A stretch of DNA of 43,251 nucleotides from an uncultured Pseudomonadota bacterium (GTDB lineage: Bacteria; Myxococcota_A; Bradymonadia; Bradymonadales; Bradymonadaceae). The translations under genes and the position numbers were made by a program. The stretch is from the NCBI GenBank assembly GCA_950059285.1, contig CATLTV010000021.1, forward strand, positions 1 to 43,251, read 5' to 3'. Positions within the stretch are counted from its first letter, which is position 1; every line of letters starts with the position of its first letter. Below, in pieces: positions 8,337-15,936 of this stretch. The notes under the pieces were generated by a model that did not search any database, was not told the origin of the DNA, and saw only the letters and a program-made list of their open reading frames with translations.

Positions 8337-10883
8337 ATGTCATTGAGCAGAGAGGTTGTGGTGAAGTCTTGGCGAGCGACATGGTGTGTGGCGTTGTGTG
8401 TGATGATGACTCTTGGTGTGCTTGGATGTAAGACGGGCACATCGGAAAAAGAAAACGACGTCAGTAAAGAATCTGCAAATACGCGTGAGTTCACAGATGA
8501 AGAGCTCGCCGATTTCCTCACGCGTAATCGCTTTGATCTGTTTGGTGGGGATGTTTCAGCACAGTACGTTGATCTTGATGGCAAGGCGCCTCGAGAGCTC
8601 CTGGTGCATTTATCCTGTGAAGGAAAAGCCTGTCATGGTGATCACTACGAGATCAATGGCTCGGTGTTCTTTATGTATGATCAATCGACATCGCTTCAGA
8701 ACCCATCCTTGTGGACCAACAAGCCAATTTCGATGGGTCCCGAGACGTATGTACAGCTTACAGATGTGAACGCAGATGGTCTGGATGATCTGGTTATCAG
8801 CGGTCTTGGGAAGTCTGGAGAGCGCTGGCTCAAGGTGTATTCTGTGTTGGGCAAGTTATTGTCCACAAGATTTGATGGGGCGTTACCAACACATACGTTG
8901 TCAGAGCGCATCATCGATCTTGATGGCGATGGTGTCAGCGAGGTGGTGACCTTGCAGCGTCAACTCCTCGTCAATGAGACACAGCCATACAATCACTATG
9001 GTTATTATGATGCCAGCCTGTTTCTTGGCACGTTTGATCAGCTCAAGGTCCAGTCGTGGTCGCTGGGTCGTAATGGGTTGCAATTAAAGTCCCTGGAAAG
9101 TTACGAGGGTTTTGAGTCGAAATACAAACAGCTCCTTGCCGAACAGCCACGCGACTTGAATGCACTTGCTCAGGTGATCGTGATGGGCAAAATGTATCAG
9201 GTCAACATCGACGTGCCCGCAGATCTTCAGGCCCAGTTGATGGAAGAGTACGACAGGCGAATACGTGATGGTGAGGAGTTCAGAATCACGGCAACTCCAC
9301 CAGTCGATGCATACGGGTATCCGCAATATGATCAGTATGGAAACCCCATCAAGGCAGAGGACAACACGACTTCAGGGCAGCTCTTGATGTTGCTTGCCGC
9401 GCTCAATACGCAACAGGGTTCAGAGATTCAATCGTGGGCCAAGAAACATGTGGATCAGGCAAGCTCATTTGAGGCGCTGTCCGTATTTCTGGATCTGTAT
9501 CTTGCGTCTATACCTGATGACAACAAGGCGCAAGCGATGACTTCAATGTTGGAGACTGCGCTCAAGGTGCTCCTTGAAGAGGGACCAAATAGTCAGTATT
9601 TTTATAATCTTGCGTACCTTCCTCCTGGGACATCCTCCATTGACGAGGCTCAAAAACAGTTCCTGATCGCCTCCTATCTGATCGGTGAAGAGGTCAAGTT
9701 TGATGGGAAATCAAAGATCCTCCATGCGTTCCTTGATCAAGGCACCAGGGATAACCTTCCTGCGTTGCAAGGGCTGTTGCCTCAGCAGCCGCTCTCTGCG
9801 GCGATGACCCCCACGATCATTGATGCTGGTCTTGAGCGTCTGTCGCCCGAGCTTTCAGTGCTGTTCATGACACAAATGTTGCCCAACTATGTGTCGGTCA
9901 AGCAATCCCAGGGCGGACTAAGTAAGGAAGAAAAGCAGGAGCTTGTGGATGCCTTGTTGAAGGTTGTGGAGGTGCATCCCGATCGTCAGTCTGATACGTT
10001 CCAGTTTGTCTCCAACTACTTGCCTGATCCCGCGTTTGGACCGCTGATCAAGCCCGAGCTGGTGCGTTTGAAGGCTGTCTTTGAGAGCGGCCGCGCCACG
10101 CAACAGGATCGTAACTACATGTATAATGCGGCGACGATGTTGCCGATGGCTCTGGATTCTCTCTCCAAAAGAGATCGAGAGTGGTGGATCAACTATGTCT
10201 ATCGTCAGGGCATGGGCTACTCGCTTGACAATAAGATGGCGGAGGGGTGTTACAACCTCGCCGCGCAAAGTGAGGAGAAGATCGACTGGATTTTGACAGG
10301 AATGGAGACGCTGCCCAAGGAGAGCACGCTGGTCCCTGTCTGTTTGCCTTACATGTTGGGGGTGTACACCGATGGCGTCAGCCCACTGAATGAGGAGCAG
10401 TTCAAGCGCATCAAGCCAATTGTGCGCAACCGATTGAAGATCCTGGAGGATGAGTATCAGGTACAGCAGTTCCTGATGGCGATGGCCGAGTACAAGGAGC
10501 TTGATAACTTCTCGGATGAGATCTGGGGCTTTGTGAAGAAGAAGCGCAAGAAGACAGATACTGGGCGCTTTCAGGCGCTTGTGTTGCTGACAAGGCTTGG
10601 TGACACAAAGGCCCAGGATATGTTGCACAAGGATGCGATCGCGATCTTCACGGACAGCAAGCTTCGCAAGAAGGTGACATACTTTAACGCATACAGTTAT
10701 GTGGACATGTTGGTGCGCTACAACAGTGAGGCGCTCGCAGACATCGCGCTTGATGTGGCTTCACAGAAGAAGATCTCCAAGCAAGAGTGCAAGATGTTTA
10801 AAGATTATATGGTCAGTTATGGTTTGACCTCGCGATTTGATACCGAGCAAACCAAACAATACTCCAAGCTCTGTGCAGACTGA
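8337..10883 (+). CDS. Large lipoprotein with FG-GAP-like calcium loops, unknown function
   Basis: I do not recognise the family. The 848-residue product has a lipoprotein signal (VMMTLGVLGC). About residues 70-210 contain two Asp-rich loops, DVNADGLDDL near 142 and DLDGDGVSEV near 192. They resemble the calcium-binding loops of FG-GAP/VCBS beta-propeller repeats. The C-terminal 550 residues lack such repeats and look alpha-helical, with regularly spaced Leu/Ala and acidic residues, consistent with a helical-repeat solenoid. The ATG at 8337 follows a GATGAGGA ribosome binding site. The gene stands alone: it diverges from tmk and ends at the palindrome at 10904. A cell-envelope role is inferred from the signal only. 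Confidence 0.75.
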   Translation: MSLSREVVVKSWRATWCVALCVMMTLGVLGCKTGTSEKENDVSKESANTREFTDEELADFLTRNRFDLFGGDVSAQYVDLDGKAPRELLVHLSCEGKACHGDHYEINGSVFFMYDQSTSLQNPSLWTNKPISMGPETYVQLTDVNADGLDDLVISGLGKSGERWLKVYSVLGKLLSTRFDGALPTHTLSERIIDLDGDGVSEVVTLQRQLLVNETQPYNHYGYYDASLFLGTFDQLKVQSWSLGRNGLQLKSLESYEGFESKYKQLLAEQPRDLNALAQVIVMGKMYQVNIDVPADLQAQLMEEYDRRIRDGEEFRITATPPVDAYGYPQYDQYGNPIKAEDNTTSGQLLMLLAALNTQQGSEIQSWAKKHVDQASSFEALSVFLDLYLASIPDDNKAQAMTSMLETALKVLLEEGPNSQYFYNLAYLPPGTSSIDEAQKQFLIASYLIGEEVKFDGKSKILHAFLDQGTRDNLPALQGLLPQQPLSAAMTPTIIDAGLERLSPELSVLFMTQMLPNYVSVKQSQGGLSKEEKQELVDALLKVVEVHPDRQSDTFQFVSNYLPDPAFGPLIKPELVRLKAVFESGRATQQDRNYMYNAATMLPMALDSLSKRDREWWINYVYRQGMGYSLDNKMAEGCYNLAAQSEEKIDWILTGMETLPKESTLVPVCLPYMLGVYTDGVSPLNEEQFKRIKPIVRNRLKILEDEYQVQQFLMAMAEYKELDNFSDEIWGFVKKKRKKTDTGRFQALVLLTRLGDTKAQDMLHKDAIAIFTDSKLRKKVTYFNAYSYVDMLVRYNSEALADIALDVASQKKISKQECKMFKDYMVSYGLTSRFDTEQTKQYSKLCAD

Positions 10884-10903
10884 GTGTGTACTGTCCATGT
10901 GAG

Positions 10904-10980
10904 ACTGAGACGAAAAAGCACAGGAGGGGCGGCAAATTACTGCGTAATTTGCCGCCCCTCCTGTGCTTTTTCGTCTCAGT
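10904..10980. terminator. 77-nt perfect palindrome (37-bp arms, 3-nt spacer)
   Basis: The arms 10904-10940 and 10944-10980 match without error around the spacer TGC. A GC-rich middle (GGGGCGGC/GCCGCCCC) sits inside outer A-run/T-run segments, giving termination potential in both directions. The right arm covers the TGA stop codon of the minus-strand haem lipoprotein (10976-10978). The left arm starts 20 bp after the plus-strand gene. Confidence 0.85.
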
Positions 10981-11626
10981 GATGTCCATGATGCATCGAA
11001 GGATCAGGCTTGTGTTGTGATCCCGTGAGATCTTGCCATGTGGATGCATCCACGACGTGTTGTTTGTAGGTTGCGTGACAGGAGGTGCATGTCTCAAGTG
11101 TATGTGACGTGGCCTTGAGGACCTCTTTCAGATCTTTCTTCTGCGCAGCCTCACCGATTTTATCTGCACGTGCGTGAAATTCGAGGGCCATATCCGTGAA
11201 CCCTTCAGCACCAGCGCCCATATGCTGACACATTTGCTGCATCTGTGGTGAGGACTCGATCTGCTTTGATGCTTTGGCGACAGCGTCCCAGTCTTCTTGT
11301 GCTGCCGCTGCCGTGATCTGTTGAATGGCGACGAGGTGCTGCATCATGTTTTGTTTTTGATGCCATGCCATCATTGGCTGCAAGGGGACAGGTTTACGGT
11401 TGTCCATGGCGTGCAAGTCATCGACAGGAGCGCATGAGGAGGATGAGCCCGCAGGTTGAGCGTGTACACGCTCATTGTCCAGCAAGTCATCGGAGGGAGT
11501 TTGTGGCTCGACCGATGTACTTGGAGGAGGCGTTGTGGATTGTGGCGTTGGTGCTGTCTTCTCACAGGCCAGAAGGCCAAGCATGGAGGTGAACAGGACC
11601 AGGGTCAGGATGGATTTTGTGTGCAT
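10976..11626 (-). CDS. Cytochrome c'-like lipoprotein
   Basis: The 216-residue product has a lipoprotein signal (LGLLAC) and a Pro/Thr/Ser-rich linker. A helical domain follows, with a single C-terminal haem-attachment motif, CTSCH, in LETCTSCHATYKQHV. One CxxCH close to the end of a four-helix region is the hallmark of class II cytochromes c (c'/c-556 type), used in electron transfer or in binding NO and similar ligands. The central region is rich in Met and His (MMAWHQKQNMMQHL), and the tail is MHHGHH, which might bind metal. An envelope location is inferred from the lipobox. A MarR-type regulator lies immediately upstream on the same strand, separated by a palindrome, and may control it. 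The stop codon lies within the palindrome at 10904-10980. Confidence 0.75.
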   Translation of the reverse strand: MHTKSILTLVLFTSMLGLLACEKTAPTPQSTTPPPSTSVEPQTPSDDLLDNERVHAQPAGSSSSCAPVDDLHAMDNRKPVPLQPMMAWHQKQNMMQHLVAIQQITAAAAQEDWDAVAKASKQIESSPQMQQMCQHMGAGAEGFTDMALEFHARADKIGEAAQKKDLKEVLKATSHTLETCTSCHATYKQHVVDASTWQDLTGSQHKPDPSMHHGHH

Positions 11627-11647
11627 GAGTTGTCCTTGGTGGTGTGG

Positions 11648-11723
11648 GCATCAGGAGAGGGGCGAGAAGGGGCGACGTGAGCGCAAGCGCTCACGTCGCC
11701 CCTTCTCGCCCCTCTCCTGATGC
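11648..11723. terminator. 76-nt perfect palindrome (37-bp arms, 2-nt spacer) overlapping the marR 3' end
   Basis: The arms 11648-11684 and 11687-11723 match perfectly around AA. It lies between two co-directional minus-strand genes. The right arm encodes the last ten or so codons and the stop of the MarR gene. The left arm ends 22 bp before the ATG of the next gene. Confidence 0.85.
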
Positions 11724-12152
11724 GTCATTGATAGCTGCTGTAAGTGCTTTTAAAGCATCGATAATTTGTTCTGTGTGTGGACGCAACCTCGCACAAATGG
11801 AGAGGAAGTGTTGATCGCTTGCGCGCAGCAAGGACTCGGCGATCTCCTTGCCCTTGGGCGTCAGCTCCACACATGTAATGCGTTTATCTGAGGGGTCAGG
11901 TGTGCGAACCAGCTCGCCGTTTTTCTCCATGCGGATACAGAGCCTCGAGACGTTGCTGCGATCGATCTGCAGGTGATCTGTAAGTGAGGAGATGGTCAGG
12001 GATGGATGTTCAAGCAAGGCCATAAGAGTCCATGCATGTGGTAAAGAGAGCTGGGACTGGCAAGGGCGTTGATGTTCATGAAGGATCTGGTGCGCAAGCA
12101 GCATCTGTTGTAAAGCCTTGCGGAGGTCAACGTGTTGTGGTGTGATGTCCAT
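11691..12152 (-). CDS. MarR-family transcriptional regulator whose C-terminus lies in a palindrome
   Basis: This 153-residue winged-helix regulator has the MarR length and layout: N-terminal helices, a recognition region LTDHLQIDRSNVSRLCIRM, and a wing with DPSDKRITCVELTPKG. It is a paralogue of the 35869 regulator, which shares the DxSNVxRLCxRM and D(K/R)R signatures. The final residues, DASGEGREGAT, are encoded by the right arm of the 76-nt palindrome at 11648-11723. The stop codon lies a few bases before its centre, so the family-like part ends with the helix at about residue 142. Candidate targets are its own promoter, which lies next to the 57-nt palindrome at 12222, and the downstream haem lipoprotein. 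Confidence 0.85.
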   Translation of the reverse strand: MDITPQHVDLRKALQQMLLAHQILHEHQRPCQSQLSLPHAWTLMALLEHPSLTISSLTDHLQIDRSNVSRLCIRMEKNGELVRTPDPSDKRITCVELTPKGKEIAESLLRASDQHFLSICARLRPHTEQIIDALKALTAAINDASGEGREGAT

Positions 12153-12221
12153 GAGAAAGCAACCGTGTGATAGATGTTTGGTTTTCTTTAATTATTCTAA
12201 TTGGTTGTGGGGCTATTTAGT

Positions 12222-12278
12222 ACAAAGCGTGCGAACGCACATATTTATAATATAAATATGTGCGTTCGCACGCTTTGT
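12222..12278. repeat. 57-nt perfect palindrome upstream of marR
   Basis: Perfect 28-bp arms (12222-12249 and 12251-12278) flank a single A. The centre is AT-only (TATTTATA|A|TATAAATA). Each arm also contains a small hairpin of its own (GTGCG-AA-CGCAC on the left, GTGCG-TT-CGCAC on the right). It is 40 bp after the minus-strand gene 12319-13029 and 69 bp before the MarR start. It could be that gene's terminator, a regulator-binding region, or both. No T-run follows on the minus strand. Confidence 0.7.
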
Positions 12279-12318
12279 GTCAATGGATGAATGTAATGTT
12301 TTTAAATGTGTCGTATTG

Positions 12319-13029
12319 TCAGGGGGTTATGTTTGATTTTTGCAGGACATCATGCACGATGACACCAATCCAACGAGGAGACTGAATTGTTTCGGAGTTG
12401 ATCAGCTCCAGCGCGACCTCCTGTTGTCGTTCGCCGAGCATTCTGGAGAGAGTGAGTTCAGCGTCCTGATGGAATTCAACGCCACGGGTGAGGACGATGC
12501 GGTCGTGAGGCAGCAGCTGCCAGTCACGAGAGTCGATATGGACCTGCTGTGCGCCAAGGGTGGAGGTGACCACACGAAGGTTGGCATCACCCTGAGAGAA
12601 GATGTGGGGAACGGAGCTGTCCTGAAAGTCAGCGTCACGCAGCCAGAATGCTTGCGCGTCGCCAGCCCAGGCGAGTCGGGCGCGGTGGGGCTCAACAATG
12701 GCGAGCATGATGGTGGCGAGCGTCTCTTCTTCAAAGGTATAGCCTCCAGGGATGAAGAAGGCTTCATATTCCTGACGCAGGCGTTCGTGGACCATGTGGA
12801 GGAGTTTGGTCGCGATCTGATCATCCTCAAGAGAGTGTTGATTGATGAGGTTAAACAGCAGTCGACTTGTGGCGGTGGTTGCTTCCGCGTCGTGAGGCTG
12901 AAAGGGCATGCGCGTGGCATTGATCATGGCGTAGATGTGCGCGTGTCCATACAGGTGTACGTGCATGCACGTGCGTCGCCGAATTCCCGTCATGGAGGAG
13001 AAGGCTATGGCAGGCTTGTTGCTCAACAT
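12319..13029 (-). CDS. Degenerate PP2C (PPM)-like protein
   Basis: The product is up to 236 residues. From about residue 90 it follows the PPM/PP2C phosphatase fold pattern: ATIMLAIVEPHRARLAWAGDAQAFWLR corresponds to the 'a...v......nvGDSraylyR' strand pair. Later, GDANLRVVTSTLGA and LLPHDRIVLTRGVEF correspond to the 'L..GD.ilL.SDG' strand. The metal-binding Asp residues of active phosphatases are not evident (TRGVEF stands where SDG is expected), so it is probably inactive, a diverged sensor, or not a phosphatase. The N-terminal 40 residues are His- and Met-rich and the true start is uncertain; in-frame Met13 is an alternative. It is the last gene of a minus-strand run with the crotonase (30-bp gap) and ends near the palindrome at 12222. 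Confidence 0.55.
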   Translation of the reverse strand: MLSNKPAIAFSSMTGIRRRTCMHVHLYGHAHIYAMINATRMPFQPHDAEATTATSRLLFNLINQHSLEDDQIATKLLHMVHERLRQEYEAFFIPGGYTFEEETLATIMLAIVEPHRARLAWAGDAQAFWLRDADFQDSSVPHIFSQGDANLRVVTSTLGAQQVHIDSRDWQLLPHDRIVLTRGVEFHQDAELTLSRMLGERQQEVALELINSETIQSPRWIGVIVHDVLQKSNITP

Positions 13030-13059
13030 GCGAGGTTTAAAATCCCTGTGGGTTGGTGT

Positions 13060-13836
13060 TCAACGCTTGCGAGAGAGGAACTTGTCGACTGCATGGAGGT
13101 GGTCGTCATGTGCCCAGCACGCAGCAAAATGAGCGAGTTCTTCCTGGATGGCCTGATCGCGAGGGAGCGTCCATGCCTTTTGGGCCGCTTGTTTAAGGGC
13201 AAGGATCAAATGTCTTGGGTGTTGTGTCAAGACGTTACATTGTTGTTGAACCTCCTCCACAAGTGCTTCAGGTTCAAAGAGTTGATGGACAAGTCCTGCA
13301 TCCATGGCTTCCTGCGCAGGTACAACGCGTGAGGTGGCAAGCCAGTGGAGCGCTTTTGCTCGCCCGACAGTTTCCACAAGCCGTGTCATTCCGCCCCAGC
13401 CACAGGGGAGCACGAAGCGTGTCTGAGTGAAGCCCAAATTCGCGTTTTTGCTGGAGAATCTGAAATCCATGGCGAGCATGGTTTCACAGCCGCCGCCGTA
13501 AGCGTCGCCGTTGATGCAGGCGATCGTCCAGCAAGGGAGGGCCTCCATGAGGTTGAGTACCTCCTGCATTTTCAACGACATCATCCTCGCATCTTCTTCG
13601 GATTGAAGGGGCGCAAACTCCTTGAGATCCCCCCCTGAGATGAAGCATTTGTTGCCAGCCCCTTTGAGTACGACCGCGCGAATGGAGTGATCATCTCTGG
13701 CGATGTGGAGTGTCTGAAGCAGGAGGTCCATCACTTCCAGGTTCACTGCATTCAACGCATCGGGTCGGTTGATCTCTATCCAGAGGGTGGAATCCACTCG
13801 CCAGTGTGTCAGGACAGATGTGTCAGAGGTGTTCAT
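13060..13836 (-). CDS. Enoyl-CoA hydratase/isomerase (crotonase) superfamily protein
   Basis: The 258-residue product has the crotonase fold signatures: IEINRPDALNAVNLEVM at the N-terminus, the oxyanion-hole segment SGGDLKEF, a second oxyanion Gly in NGDAYGGGCETMLAMDFRF, and GWGGMTRLVETVGRAKAL. The two Glu residues that act in true enoyl-CoA hydratases appear absent: TRF stands where PE(V/I) is expected, and AKALHWL where a Glu follows. Another reaction (isomerase, decarboxylase or hydrolase) is therefore more likely. The GWGGxTRLVExxG block recalls ECHDC1-type methyl/ethylmalonyl-CoA decarboxylases, but that is a memory-based comparison. Its start overlaps the stop of the upstream lipoprotein gene by 4 bp, indicating translational coupling. 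Confidence 0.85.
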   Translation of the reverse strand: MNTSDTSVLTHWRVDSTLWIEINRPDALNAVNLEVMDLLLQTLHIARDDHSIRAVVLKGAGNKCFISGGDLKEFAPLQSEEDARMMSLKMQEVLNLMEALPCWTIACINGDAYGGGCETMLAMDFRFSSKNANLGFTQTRFVLPCGWGGMTRLVETVGRAKALHWLATSRVVPAQEAMDAGLVHQLFEPEALVEEVQQQCNVLTQHPRHLILALKQAAQKAWTLPRDQAIQEELAHFAACWAHDDHLHAVDKFLSRKR

Positions 13837-14846
13837 GGCGTGCTCTTCTTGCTGCGTTCAAAGCTTTCGGTGGCGATCTTCTGGATGAGTTTGTTGGGAT
13901 GTGCAGAGGCGACCGTCTCAAGGTAAGCGAGCGTGACTTCTGAGGGGTGATCGCCCATGAATGTGATCAGGTAAACTTGTAGTTGTGTGTCGTTGCGCTG
14001 GCTTGCACGTGTGGCGGCATCAAGCACGAGCGACCCAAGCTCTTCCTTGGGGAGGTTGAGTTCAAGGAGCGCAGCCATGATGGGCGGGATGAGCTGTGCA
14101 TCGTCCTGTTTTGATTGTGTTTTTAGTACGTCAATTGCGTGTGTTTTTTGTGCTTCGCTCAGGGCATCCTTGTGTGCGCGAATGCGTGCGATGACATCCA
14201 TGACCGTGTGGGGGGAGGGCTCTTTGCTTGCAGTGATGGCGTCGAGCATACCTGTCATATCGGCGGCGGCGATGGCCTGTCTTTGGTCGATCGATTGGGC
14301 GAGCTTTTGCGTGAGTTCTTTGAGGATCATGATCTTTTGTTGATCCTCGGGTGGTTGTTCCACGATCTGCATCTGCTCCATGCGAGCGTTGGTCCAGTTG
14401 TGGGGTGTCTTATGAAGGTCGATCGACACGGCAATGGCGAGCTGTTTGGCCTCGTTGGGGTTGGCAATACTGACGCTACTGTACTGAAGCGTGCTGGCGA
14501 TGGTTTGATCGGTGCCCGAGGGCTTCAGGTGTGTGGAGTTTTTGAGCGCGCTGGAGAAGTGGTCCTTGATGACCTCGGGCTTGGGCATCCAGGCTGGATT
14601 TTGACCAGGGACAGGGCTGTAGCTGACCTCAAGGGGTGAGAGCTGGAGATGTTTTGGCGCAGCCTTGGGGGCAACTTTGGCCATCTCTTTTTCTTGTTCA
14701 ATGTCGATGGCGGGGGCGGTGTCCTGATCTGCCTTGGAAGCCTCGGGGGAGGGGGCTTTCTTTTCACAGCCAAGCAGCGCGAGGCAAAGCGTGATGCAGG
14801 CCGATGTTGCCGCAATTCTACGTGGTAATACGATCATTTTAAACAT
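13833..14846 (-). CDS. Lipoprotein of unknown function, helical C-terminal region
   Basis: The 337-residue product has a signal ending in LCLALLGC, a charged Glu/Lys/Ala linker (residues 28-65), and a middle domain I do not recognise. The helical C-terminal part (about 230-330) contains QLIPPIMAALLELNLP, TQLQVYLITFMGDHPSEVTLAYLETVAS and ATESFERSKK, like short HEAT-type repeats. AGGAG six bases before the ATG at 14846 supports the start. The stop overlaps the crotonase ATG (ATGA arrangement), so it is the first gene of a three-gene minus-strand operon with the crotonase and PP2C-like genes. It diverges from prmC. Confidence 0.7.
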   Translation of the reverse strand: MFKMIVLPRRIAATSACITLCLALLGCEKKAPSPEASKADQDTAPAIDIEQEKEMAKVAPKAAPKHLQLSPLEVSYSPVPGQNPAWMPKPEVIKDHFSSALKNSTHLKPSGTDQTIASTLQYSSVSIANPNEAKQLAIAVSIDLHKTPHNWTNARMEQMQIVEQPPEDQQKIMILKELTQKLAQSIDQRQAIAAADMTGMLDAITASKEPSPHTVMDVIARIRAHKDALSEAQKTHAIDVLKTQSKQDDAQLIPPIMAALLELNLPKEELGSLVLDAATRASQRNDTQLQVYLITFMGDHPSEVTLAYLETVASAHPNKLIQKIATESFERSKKSTP

Positions 14847-15017
14847 AAGAAACTCCTACATCATCTTCGCAAAATGAGACACCATGTGGTACAGAAAGCA
14901 CGGTCATGAGACTGCAAATAACGGTGGTCAGACCTTATGATGTGACTATCACGAAATAAATCACTGTCACAAGGCTGATACAGGCCAACGTGTGAATTGA
15001 TCAAGGAAGAGAGGAAC

Positions 15018-15914
15018 ATGAGCGCACAGAGAGGTTCGAACGAGAAGTGGACCATCCTGAGGATGTTGGAATGGATCACGGGTTATTTTGAGAAGCAGGG
15101 CATGGAGAGCCCTCGTTATGAGGCCGAGGTGTTGCTTGAATATGCGCTTAAAATGCAGCGCATCATGATTTACGCCAACTTCGACAGGCCCTTGCAACCC
15201 AATGAGCTTGATGTCATCAGGCCGATGGTCAAGCGTCGTGGCAAGCACGAGCCGATGGCATACATCACAGGAAGTCGTGGGTTCTACAATATTGACCTCA
15301 AGACCGATCAGCGCGCGTTGATTCCACGTTCGGACACGGAGACGTTGGTTGAGGCTGCGCTGGGCCTGCTCGCCAAGGAAGATGTCGAGACGCTCAAGGT
15401 GGTGGACATTGGCACGGGCACAGGTGCGATCGCGTTGGCAATGGCGCATGAAAACAAGAAGATCAAGATGGCAGCCGTGGACGTCAGCGCAGATGCGTTA
15501 TCACTTGCCCGCGAGAACGCCGAGGATCTTGGATTGACAGAGCAGGTTTCGTTTTACGAGGCGGATCTTTTTGCTGGCCTTCCCTCCGAGTGGGTGAGCG
15601 CACTTGATATGGTGGTGAGTAACCCACCCTATATTTCCGAGAGCGAGCTTGATGTAATGAGCAAGGGGGTCAAGGAGTTTGAACCCAACCTCGCGCTCTT
15701 TGCTGATGACGATGGCCTTGCTTTGATCAAGCGCCTTGTCCCTGAAGCGTTCTCTGCGCTAAAACCCGCAGGTTGGTTCCTGTGCGAGATTGGCTTTGCG
15801 CAGGGCAGCTCAGTGAAGAGCATCTTTGAGCAACATGGCTTTGAGGATGTCAAGGTGCTCAAGGATCTTGGTCGTAATGATCGTGTCGTCATGGGGATGC
15901 GCCCCCGTTCGTAA
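15018..15914 (+). CDS. prmC: Peptide chain release factor glutamine methyltransferase
   Basis: PrmC methylates the Gln of the GGQ motif in release factors RF1 and RF2, using S-adenosylmethionine, in the cytosol. The 298-residue product carries an N-terminal helical domain ending in HEPMAYITGSRGFYN (family 'EPlaYi.G.reF'). The SAM-binding motif is VVDIGTGTGAIALAMA, and the substrate-Gln binding NPPY motif is in VVSNPPYISESEL. ATG 15018 is preceded by the strong AGGAAGAGAGG; a TTG at 14997 would add seven residues. The tricorn-like protease starts 22 bp downstream with no terminator, so the two are probably one operon. The usual partner prfA is not in the window. Confidence 0.95.
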   Translation: MSAQRGSNEKWTILRMLEWITGYFEKQGMESPRYEAEVLLEYALKMQRIMIYANFDRPLQPNELDVIRPMVKRRGKHEPMAYITGSRGFYNIDLKTDQRALIPRSDTETLVEAALGLLAKEDVETLKVVDIGTGTGAIALAMAHENKKIKMAAVDVSADALSLARENAEDLGLTEQVSFYEADLFAGLPSEWVSALDMVVSNPPYISESELDVMSKGVKEFEPNLALFADDDGLALIKRLVPEAFSALKPAGWFLCEIGFAQGSSVKSIFEQHGFEDVKVLKDLGRNDRVVMGMRPRS

Positions 15915-15936
15915 GTTTGAAAATTTGAGGTGAAGT

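Noticed and set aside
12340-13332. A 330-codon open frame on the plus strand
   Set aside because: It lies antisense to the PP2C-like and crotonase genes. The sense products carry family motifs and the antisense one does not.
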